Below, one piece after another: positions 18,056-25,077 of a stretch of DNA of 64,000 nucleotides. How positions within the stretch are numbered: the first letter of the stretch is position 1; the number at the start of each line of letters is the position of its first letter. Under the pieces are notes generated by a model. The model made no database searches. It saw nothing but the letters and a program-made list of their open reading frames with translations, and was not told the origin of the DNA. The stretch is from assembly GCF_001078595.1 (NCBI RefSeq), contig NZ_LFTY01000002.1, forward strand, positions 1,074,151 through 1,138,150, given 5' to 3'. The position numbers and the translations under genes were made by a program. Origin of the DNA: Candidatus Rhodobacter oscarellae (GTDB lineage: Bacteria; Pseudomonadota; Alphaproteobacteria; Rhodobacterales; Rhodobacteraceae).

Positions 18056-19081
18056 ATGAAAGAACAACGCGTATTGGTCACGGGGGCCTCTGGATTTGTA
18101 GGCAGTCACGCCGTGATCCAACTGCTGGAAGAGGGCTATCAGGTGCGCGGAACCGTGCGCGCGCCTGAGCGCAGCGGTGACCTGCTGGAATTCTTCCGTC
18201 AAAGGGCGTCTGATCCGTCTCAGGTCGAACTCGTCAAGGGCGACCTGTCCAGCGATGAAGGGTGGAAAGAAGCGGCAGAGGGCTGCGCCTATGTGCTGCA
18301 CATTGCCTCGCCGATCCCATTGCAGGTTCCGAAGGATCGGGACGGGCTGGTCAAACCAGCCCGTGACGGGGCGCTGCGGGTTCTCAAGGCAGCGCAGGCT
18401 GCGGGATGCAAGCGCGTGGTCATGACATCGTCGATTGCGGCGATTGGTTATGGCAAGGACAAGACCCAGACCCGGCCCTACACCGAAGAGGACTGGACGG
18501 ACCCCGACAGCCCGGAGCTCAACTCTTACCTGCGGTCTAAAACCCTGGCGGAAATGGCCGCGTGGGATTTTGTGAACGCCGCGGGAGACGGGCTTGAACT
18601 GACGGTGATCAATCCCGGGCTGATCCTGGGGCCGGCCTTGATGCAGGATATCGGCACCTCCGCCGAGGCGGTTAAGCAATTGATGACGGGCCAGATCCCC
18701 ATGTATCCGCGACTGGGTTATGCGGTTGTGGATGTGCGCGATGTGGCGCGCAGCCATATCCTGGCCATGACCAACCCGGAGGCCGCCGGGCAACGCATTA
18801 TCTGCGCCGGTGAGTTTTGCTGGTTCGAAGATATCGGAGCTTTCCTGCGCGAGGCTTATCCGGAACGGCGCGTGCCGACCCGGCGCATGCCCAACTGGCT
18901 GGTACGGCTGATTGCGATGTTCAATCAGGGCCTTCGCTCCAATATCGAAGATCTTGATCGGACGCAGCGTGTCTCCAATGACAAAATGCAACGGATCCTT
19001 GGGCTAAAGCCACGCGGCGCCAAGGAGGCGACGCTGGCCACCGCAGAAAGCCTGATCAAGCTGGGCGTCGTTCCAAAGTGA
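18056..19081 (+). CDS. NAD-dependent epimerase / dihydroflavonol-reductase-like extended SDR
   Basis: 341 residues starting MKEQRVLVTGASGFVGSHAV. The Rossmann motif TGASGFVG is at residues 9-16, the YLRSKTLAE stretch holds the catalytic Tyr and Lys near 160, and VMTSSIAAIGYG supplies the Ser/Thr. This matches the aldehyde/ketone-reducing branch of extended SDRs (dihydroflavonol 4-reductase, methylglyoxal reductase Gre2 type) rather than sugar epimerases. Same transcript as the aldehyde dehydrogenase upstream is likely (45-bp gap). Confidence 0.88.
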   Translation: MKEQRVLVTGASGFVGSHAVIQLLEEGYQVRGTVRAPERSGDLLEFFRQRASDPSQVELVKGDLSSDEGWKEAAEGCAYVLHIASPIPLQVPKDRDGLVKPARDGALRVLKAAQAAGCKRVVMTSSIAAIGYGKDKTQTRPYTEEDWTDPDSPELNSYLRSKTLAEMAAWDFVNAAGDGLELTVINPGLILGPALMQDIGTSAEAVKQLMTGQIPMYPRLGYAVVDVRDVARSHILAMTNPEAAGQRIICAGEFCWFEDIGAFLREAYPERRVPTRRMPNWLVRLIAMFNQGLRSNIEDLDRTQRVSNDKMQRILGLKPRGAKEATLATAESLIKLGVVPK

Positions 19082-19122
19082 ACCGCGTCGGGTGGAACTC
19101 CGATACAGCGAAAGGAGAAACC

Positions 19123-19413
19123 ATGGACAAGACCCAGGAAGACGCCCTGATTGACCAGGTCGCCTGGCCACCCCTGTCGGCCGCGCCTTTCATCGAACGG
19201 GCCCCGCGCGACAATGGCGTCGAGAATGCGGTGGCACGGTTCCACGCGCGCTACAGCTCCTATTCCAGCTTTCGCCACATTGGCAGCAATGCCATCTCTC
19301 GTGCCGACACAAAGCTGCTCTGGATCGAAGGCCCGCCGGAACGCTACGAGGGCTGTCGCTATTTCGGCCAGAACCCGACCGAGATGGTCGCCTGGTACGA
19401 CGCACATATGTGA
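19123..19413 (+). CDS. Small protein of unknown function
   Basis: 96 residues from the ATG at 19123 (MDKTQEDALIDQVAWPPL), chosen because AAAGGAG lies just upstream; the longer frame to 19078 starts inside the preceding stop. No signal peptide or membrane helix. It is aromatic-rich in the middle (RYSSYSSFRHIG) and ends WYDAHM. I do not recognise the family. Its place inside the SDR/ALDH/CruF-like series suggests a part in the same pathway. Confidence 0.7.
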   Translation: MDKTQEDALIDQVAWPPLSAAPFIERAPRDNGVENAVARFHARYSSYSSFRHIGSNAISRADTKLLWIEGPPERYEGCRYFGQNPTEMVAWYDAHM

Positions 19414-19503
19414 CCCACCGCGGGCCCGCGCGGCGTGATCGCGTCACGCGGGCCCGTTCCCTGGCAACTTCCCACGCCAGATATCGGAAAAAGGAGCAAG
19501 ACC

Positions 19504-20370
19504 ATGCCTTCTCAGTACCGGATTTTCTTCATCGTCGCCTGGGCCCTTGTCGCCCTTCAATTCACCCAAGCCTATCTACGCGGTTTCATCGATCATCCGC
19601 TTCTCGCTTTGGGCTATCCCCTTGTCGTCACGCCCTTTGCCTTCTGGCATGGCGCTTTGCGCTACGGCTGGCGCAAGATGTTCATTCTGTTCATCATGGT
19701 TTTCGGCACCGGGTTCACATTTGAAACCATGAGCGTTCTCACCGGGTTCCCGTTCGGTCACTACCACTATACCGAGCTTCTCGGCTGGCAGCTCGGGGTC
19801 GTACCGGTTTCGGTGATGCCGTCCTATTTTGCGTTTGGCTACATCTCCTGGGTCCTGGCCGGGATCATCCTGCAGCGCTTTGACAACCGAATCATCGGCG
19901 GCGAGATCCTCATCGTGCCGATCATTGCCGCCTACATCATGTCAGCCTGGGACCTGCGCATCGATCCTCTGGCCTCGACCATCAATCCGATGTGGGTCTG
20001 GGAAGAGGGCGGGACCTATTTTGGGGTGCCGATATCGAACTTTCTGGGGTGGTATTTCGTCGTCCTCATTTTCTATCTGATGTTCGCGCTGCTGAACCGG
20101 TCGAGCAACGATCAGCCGACCCCGGATATCGTCAACATCAAGAGCTACTGGTTGATGGCCATTCTGGTCTATGGCTCGCAGCTTCTGGACAACCTGACCG
20201 GCTATATGTGGCGCGAGAACTACATGGTCACCTCGCTTGACGGGCATGATTGGTGGGCGACCGATATCTATGGCGCCATGCTGGTGGTCGCCCTTTGGAC
20301 CGTGCTGCCGATCACCGCGTACTCTTGGCTGCAATTGAACAAGGCCTTCGCGCCGTCCCCTGCGCAGTAA
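19504..20370 (+). CDS. Carotenoid-biosynthesis-like membrane protein (DUF422 / CruF family)
   Basis: 288 residues from the ATG at 19504 (MPSQYRIFFIVAWALVALQF), with AAAAGGAG upstream. About seven or eight membrane helices. The family signature FPFGHYHYTELLGWQLGVVP lies near residues 81-100, followed by PSYFAFGYISWVLAG. Known CruF proteins hydrate the psi end of gamma-carotene or relatives (1',2'-hydratase). No phytoene synthase or desaturase is nearby, so here it may act on another isoprenoid or simply be a cargo gene. It follows a soluble reductase cluster in the same direction. Confidence 0.8.
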   Translation: MPSQYRIFFIVAWALVALQFTQAYLRGFIDHPLLALGYPLVVTPFAFWHGALRYGWRKMFILFIMVFGTGFTFETMSVLTGFPFGHYHYTELLGWQLGVVPVSVMPSYFAFGYISWVLAGIILQRFDNRIIGGEILIVPIIAAYIMSAWDLRIDPLASTINPMWVWEEGGTYFGVPISNFLGWYFVVLIFYLMFALLNRSSNDQPTPDIVNIKSYWLMAILVYGSQLLDNLTGYMWRENYMVTSLDGHDWWATDIYGAMLVVALWTVLPITAYSWLQLNKAFAPSPAQ

Positions 20371-20376
20371 GGCGGC

Positions 20377-20826
20377 TTGCCGAAGGCTCAGGGCTACGCC
20401 CCAACGCAATATGCGGGCTGGCAGATCAAGCGGCGGAAGCAAAACAACACTCCCCTTCGCCAGGCCAAATACCTGGCGGAGGGCAGCTATTCCGTCCTGA
20501 TCTACGGTTTGCGCGGCCATGGCAAAGGCGATCTCGGCCCCATCCCGCGGGCCAGCAACGAACATCTGGGATTTGACATGGCCAAGCCTGATGTCATCGA
20601 CCATACTCCAAGGATCACCGCGCCAGCGCTTGTCGTGCAGAACAAGAACGATCCCTGGACGCAGATGGGCATGGTGCAGCGCTATTTTGACGCCCTCACG
20701 GTCGAAAAGGAACTCAGGTTGCTCGATCTGGAAAAGAGCCGGTTTGCCGCCTACGATTTCATCGGCAGCCACCCCGGAGAGCTGATGGGCTGTTTTGATA
20801 CCCATTTAAACGGCGGAGCGGTTTAG
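20377..20826 (+). pseudogene. Alpha/beta-hydrolase fragment lacking the nucleophile region
   Basis: A 149-codon frame opening with TTG at 20377. The N-terminal part (YSVLIYGLRGHGKGDLGP) looks like the strand and oxyanion loop of an alpha/beta hydrolase. The C-terminal part (ITAPALVVQNKNDPWTQMGM, then IGSHPGELM) looks like the strands carrying the acid and the His. The middle, where the G-x-S-x-G elbow should lie, is missing, consistent with an internal in-frame deletion. Probably inactive; it could still be expressed with the next gene four bases downstream. Confidence 0.55.
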
Positions 20827-20829
20827 GCG

Positions 20830-21327
20830 ATGCTGTGGTCCTTGATGAAATGGGGTCTGGGTCTGGCGGTGCTGGCTGTCGCCCTCCTAACCTTTACCGG
20901 AGAGAAAACCTTCCGCGTGGAGATCGACATTCCAGCTCCGCCCGAAGCAGTGTGGGCAGTGCTGAGCGATGCCTCGGGCTACAAGGACTGGCATCCGGTC
21001 TTTGTGAATGTCGAGGGCCGGTTCGAGCAGGGCGGCACCGTGAAAACGACGGTGCGCGAACCCGGCAAGGATGACGTGGTCATCACCTCCGATGTGGTCA
21101 AGGTAGAGCCCGGCAAGGAGATCAACCAGTTCGGTGGCCTCCGCGGCTTCATTACCTTCGACCATCATTGGCTGCTGGAGCCGGTCGGCGGCGGAACGAG
21201 AGTGATCCAGAACGAAGTTGATCGCGGTTTCTATGTCTGGTTCTGGGCGTCTGATTGGGTCGAGCCGGCCTACGCTCAGGCGAACGAGGCGCTGAGGAAA
21301 AGGGTCCTGGAAACATTTGAGAACTGA
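20830..21327 (+). CDS. SRPBCC-domain protein with N-terminal membrane anchor
   Basis: 165 residues starting MLWSLMKWGLGLAVLAVALL, an uncleaved-looking membrane helix. It is followed by a Bet-v1/START-like (SRPBCC) fold: VEIDIPAPPEAVWAVLSDAS, then YKDWHPVF, and a last helix with ANEALRKRVLETFE. Such domains bind hydrophobic ligands in a deep cavity. It lies three bases after the hydrolase remnant and ends the cluster that begins at 15701. The ligand is unknown, but a lipophilic substrate for the cluster would fit. Confidence 0.8.
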   Translation: MLWSLMKWGLGLAVLAVALLTFTGEKTFRVEIDIPAPPEAVWAVLSDASGYKDWHPVFVNVEGRFEQGGTVKTTVREPGKDDVVITSDVVKVEPGKEINQFGGLRGFITFDHHWLLEPVGGGTRVIQNEVDRGFYVWFWASDWVEPAYAQANEALRKRVLETFEN

Positions 21328-21479
21328 ATGGGCAAGGAAGCGTGCGACGCCCAATTGCATCAGGCTTTGTGGCGCGATCTGCCGGTCCAGACCGCTTTGC
21401 AAATAAGGCGTCGATTGCAAATTGCCTGGCCGTTTCGTCCCGCGGCCTGGGAGTTGACCACTAAGATTTCGCCGCGCAG

Positions 21480-21750
21480 AGCATCAATGGCCGGTTCCCC
21501 GCCGCCACGCAGCGATCAAGTTTGCGCAGATGAAGCCTATTTCGAGCCGCGAGCGCGTGCAGCGAGCAAAACAAAATTACAGTATGGGCTCTCAGCCGCC
21601 GTTAGATCTGTCGCAGCAACTTCACCTGCTGGATCTTGCCGCCCCAGCGGGGAACGGCCCATAAGAGACATTCGCCACCCAGCTCCAATGCTGCGATCGC
21701 AGCCCGCATTGCCGACTTTCGCTGCACTTGCTCAGTTCTTTCAGTGGCAG
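21480..21750 (+). repeat. Island intergenic repeat, copy R1
   Basis: A diverged, non-coding element of about 270 bp in the 620-bp gap before the DUF418 gene. Shared blocks with R4 (31610-31870) include CAATGGCCGGTT, ATGGGCTC, CGTTAGA, GTCGCAGCA, AACGGCCC, ATGCTGCG and GCAGCCCGC, in the same order and orientation. A 207-codon frame crosses it but shows no coding features. The rest of the gap holds nothing I recognise. Confidence 0.65.
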
Positions 21751-21947
21751 ACGACTGCAGGGCGGGACAAAACCGACCCTCGCTTCTGTCTTGTGAATGG
21801 TTGTTTCATGAAACAAACGGCAAACCAGAATTGGTCTTCAATCCGTCTATGCAAAAGCAAACGGCTTGAACAAGCGGTGCATTTTGGGAGAGGTTGGCGC
21901 AAACAACGCTGGAGAATTTCATACGTGCATCCCAAGGAAACACTGCG

Positions 21948-23054
21948 GTGAAAGCAACCGATGACCGCGCCCTGATGCCCGATTACCTGAGGCTCTGTGC
22001 GCTTTTTGGCATTGTCATTGTCAACATCCAGTACATCGCGTTTTCTGCCTTGCATGGCTTTACCGAACCTGTCGGAAAAACCTTCAGCGATGAAGTAACC
22101 CTTTGGCTTGTTAGTGGGTTGGCGCTGCTCAAGACCTATGGCCTGTTTTCCTTCATGTTTGGGGTCGGACTTGGGTTTCTGATGGGCTCCGCTCAACGTC
22201 GTAGCTTGCCCTTTGGCCATCTCTATCGCAACCGCATGATCGGCCTTTTGCTGTTGGGGATCGCGCATGGATGCTTGTTCTTTCCCGGCGACGTTCTCGT
22301 GATCTATGCCGTGACCGGCTCTGTTCTGTACTTTTTTCGCGATTGGACGGCGGCGCGTCTGGTAAAAGTTGGTGCAGCTTTGCTTGTCCTGCAACTGTTC
22401 GTCGGATTGCCATTGCTCTTTGCGGCATCCGAAACACCTGCCGAGGTCTTCCGGTTCGAAAAATACGCCCTTGCCAAAGGCGGGTTTTTCGACGCAGTGC
22501 TCTTCAGAAGCATCGGCTTTGGATTCACATTGCCACTGTTCCTGATCATCCAAGGCGTCTCTGCGCTTGGATGGTTCTGCCTTGGCTTGGCGTCTGTGAA
22601 GTCAGGCATGATCGACAATGCACGTCATCCGCTTTGGCGGCGCGCGCGGCGGTTGTGCCTGCTGCCGGGTTTGGTTCTCAGCTTGCTTGGGGCTGGGCTG
22701 TGGCAATGGGGTCCGGCCGGGCCAGGAGCGACACTCACAATTGTCGCGGCACCGATAGCAACCCTCGGATACCTCGGCCTGATCGCGCTGATTTCGCGCC
22801 CACCTGGGCCTATCATGTCCCGGGCTCTAGTTGTTGGTGGATCAAGTCTGAGTGTCTATCTTGGCCAGTCAATTCTCTTGTCGAGCATCTTCTCGGCGTA
22901 TGGATTGGGACTGTGGAGCGAAGTCGACCGGGCAACCGCGTCTTGCATCGCAATTCTGGTAACAGTCTTGCTGATCGCGGCCCTGAGTGTCTGGCGGATC
23001 TGGTTCAAACTGGGTCCGTTTGAATGGGTGCTGCGTCGGATTACATACGCTTGA
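21948..23054 (+). CDS. DUF418-family membrane protein
   Basis: 368 residues if started at the GTG at 21948, which has AAGGAA upstream; a TTG at 21894 would add 18 residues. About nine or ten membrane helices. Family landmarks: YGLFSFMFGVGLGFLMG near residue 63, RNRMIGLLLLGIAHGCLFFP then GDVLVIYAVTG near 95, and the closing GPFEWVLRRITYA. The function of DUF418 proteins is unknown; they often sit near transport or acyltransferase-type genes. It stands alone, with copies of the island repeat on both sides. Confidence 0.85.
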   Translation: MKATDDRALMPDYLRLCALFGIVIVNIQYIAFSALHGFTEPVGKTFSDEVTLWLVSGLALLKTYGLFSFMFGVGLGFLMGSAQRRSLPFGHLYRNRMIGLLLLGIAHGCLFFPGDVLVIYAVTGSVLYFFRDWTAARLVKVGAALLVLQLFVGLPLLFAASETPAEVFRFEKYALAKGGFFDAVLFRSIGFGFTLPLFLIIQGVSALGWFCLGLASVKSGMIDNARHPLWRRARRLCLLPGLVLSLLGAGLWQWGPAGPGATLTIVAAPIATLGYLGLIALISRPPGPIMSRALVVGGSSLSVYLGQSILLSSIFSAYGLGLWSEVDRATASCIAILVTVLLIAALSVWRIWFKLGPFEWVLRRITYA

Positions 23055-23094
23055 ACGCGCGCCCACTCACGACGAACTGCGTTCAAAGCAGACG

Positions 23095-23390
23095 TTCATG
23101 CATCGTACAGCATTGGTCACAGTGCGCTCCCTGCCGCCGTTAGGTCGGTCGCAGCATTTGCGCCCGTCAGTTCGCTCCGCCCCACAAAGACGGCCCAAAG
23201 CAGCCACACGATTTGTGTCTCGAATGCCGCGGTGCGGCCCGTCAGACCGGCCATTCGCCGCATGTGCAAAATCTTGGATGTGGTGAACTGGTAGTGTGCG
23301 GGAAATTCCCGACCTTTGTTCTTCGGTCGTTGCTATTGCAGTCTCTCTTCGCGGTTGCGGCGTAGTGTTTTCTTTGTTGCGCCACGTTTC
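23095..23390 (+). repeat. Island intergenic repeat, copy R2
   Basis: A non-coding element between the DUF418 and VWA genes. It contains GCCGTTAGGTCGGTCGCAGC, ACGGCCCAAAGC, CGTCAGACCGG and CATTCGCCGC, then a right half (GTGCAAAATCTTGGATG..GGTGAACT and a TTGCGGCG..TTTGTTGC block) clearly related to R3. Same orientation as R1. Nothing else is recognised in 23055-23638. Confidence 0.65.
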
Positions 23391-23638
23391 CCGTTTGCAG
23401 TCATTGCCTAGTTTCGAACTCGGGAGATCCAAGCTACATATTCGCAGCGACTTTGTTCAAGCATCGAGGCGCGGGGCATAGCTTGTGACGCCTTGGCACT
23501 TCCGAATCCCAAGAAACTAGGGCGCATAGGGCCGCGCGGTCTCTCCCGGTTTTCATGGACCAGTTTGCCATTAGCCGGGGCGGATTGGCGAATGAAAGCG
23601 CGTACTGCAGTCAAAGCTTGCTTTTGCGATGCTGCGTC

Positions 23639-24841
23639 TTAGTTCGCAGCCGGGAACACAAAAAAGGCGAGGTCCCATCCGTCGCCGATTCCGTTATCAT
23701 TGACATGCGTCATCGTAGTTATGTTGATGTCTTTGTAGTAAAACAGCGCCCCGCCAGGATCATCTATTCGAACCTGAGTGCCGCCGTCCGGATTTGCAGC
23801 ATCGACAAAATCAATGGGCGCAAGCTCTTGGAAATTCGGCCCGTCCCCCGTGTCATTGTCATTGCCCAGAACGACCAGCATGGAGGTTACCGGCCGGTCA
23901 AACGTGATGGTGAAATCAGAACCCACATGAAGATCGTCATAGTTCCCGGGTAGGTCATTGAACCGGGCACCGCCTTTTTGATTGGTCAAAGGCGCATAAA
24001 TGCTGTTGGCGACAACCGTCCAGCCCACCCCGTTTGATGTGCCGGATGCGACCGTTTTGCCTGTCGCCGCATCGTTTCCGAGCGTGATGACGTCAAAGCT
24101 GAGCGAGTCTAGATCAAGCTCGGAGATCTTAGTAGGCACGTCGTCCGCGACGCCCTCGGACTGCAAGGGCTCAGCGGCCACGTCCTCGCTGACGGCGACC
24201 ACCGTTTGCGCCAACGCCTCGGTCAGCTCAGTTGCGTTGTCGGCGTTTAGGAACTTGCCGCCTGTGTTGTCTGCGATGCATTGAAGCTTTTCCGCTTCCT
24301 CTTCGGTCAGATCGAAGCCGACGACATGCGCGGTAAAGTCGATCCCGCTGTCCTCCAGCAACGCGGCCATGATGCATGGGTCGGCGTCGCAGGTCTCCAG
24401 CCCGTCGCTGACCAGGATAACCGAGGCCGGTTCCTCGACATGGCGAAGCTCCTTGGCGGCGAGAAACAACGACTGCGAAATCGGCGTCTTACCCTTGGGG
24501 CTTACGCCGCGCATCAAGGCAGAGAAACTTCCGGCATCCAATGGGCCAACCTGCTGCACGACCTCGATATCCGCGCAGTCGCCCTTACGGCGGTGGCCGT
24601 AGGCGATCAAACCAAGGTCCACATTCGGGTCCCACGCGTCCAGCACGCCGTCGATGACGTCCCGGGCAATCGTGATCTTGGCCTCGCCGTTGATCTGGCC
24701 CCACATGCTGCCCGATGCGTCCAATACCATCATCGCCTTGCCGCGATCCGATCCGTCCTGGGCAAGGGCAAAGCTGGACAAAAGAAGGCTTGTGGACAGG
24801 GTCAGCGCAAACCGCGGACCCCCGAAGATTGAATGCGACAT
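23639..24841 (-). CDS. Exported von Willebrand factor A (VWA) domain protein
   Basis: 400 residues starting MSHSIFGGPRFALTLSTSLL, with signal-peptide cleavage after ALA. The VWA domain begins MMVLDASGSMWGQI (metal-ion-dependent adhesion site D-x-S-x-S near residues 40-44), with the conserved SVILVSDGLETCDADPC near residue 145. The C-terminal third (from residue ~230) is a beta-rich domain ending DGWDLAFFVFP. VWA domains bind partner proteins through a divalent metal. It is divergent from the 903-aa exported protein, so the two may share a regulatory region and cooperate in the envelope. Confidence 0.87.
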   Translation of the reverse strand: MSHSIFGGPRFALTLSTSLLLSSFALAQDGSDRGKAMMVLDASGSMWGQINGEAKITIARDVIDGVLDAWDPNVDLGLIAYGHRRKGDCADIEVVQQVGPLDAGSFSALMRGVSPKGKTPISQSLFLAAKELRHVEEPASVILVSDGLETCDADPCIMAALLEDSGIDFTAHVVGFDLTEEEAEKLQCIADNTGGKFLNADNATELTEALAQTVVAVSEDVAAEPLQSEGVADDVPTKISELDLDSLSFDVITLGNDAATGKTVASGTSNGVGWTVVANSIYAPLTNQKGGARFNDLPGNYDDLHVGSDFTITFDRPVTSMLVVLGNDNDTGDGPNFQELAPIDFVDAANPDGGTQVRIDDPGGALFYYKDINITTMTHVNDNGIGDGWDLAFFVFPAAN

Positions 24842-25077
24842 GAAAACCGAATGCTCCGAAATGTTGGTATGGCCAGCACAGCCATCAGATGCCGAAATTG
24901 TTAAGTGTGGTCAGGCGATTTGCAAGAGCGGATTTGGTAACAACTGTGCCTTTGCTGTTGTTCCGGCAGTATTCGATCAACTTTTTTAGCAAGTGAATTG
25001 CGCCCTGTATACCCGGGCCCGACTTTTTCATAAGGTGCCGTGATAGAGATTCCGTTTATTTACCAGAGGGCGCGCGC

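Noticed and set aside
17144-18991. Very long minus-strand open frame (615 codons) opposite the aldehyde dehydrogenase and reductase genes
   Set aside because: It is antisense to two clear enzyme genes, is rich in His/Arg/Gln with no domain, and arises from the codon bias of the real genes. The same holds for long frames opposite the SSS-kinase (54157-55746), ctaD (62145-63905), MscS (4021-5247) and mtoX (56782-58278).
20377-20826. Calling this a working hydrolase
   Set aside because: The G-x-S-x-G elbow needed for the nucleophile is not in the frame.
21328-21951. Open frame of 207 codons after the SRPBCC gene
   Set aside because: It crosses repeat copy R1, has no recognisable protein pattern, and its composition is that of non-coding sequence.
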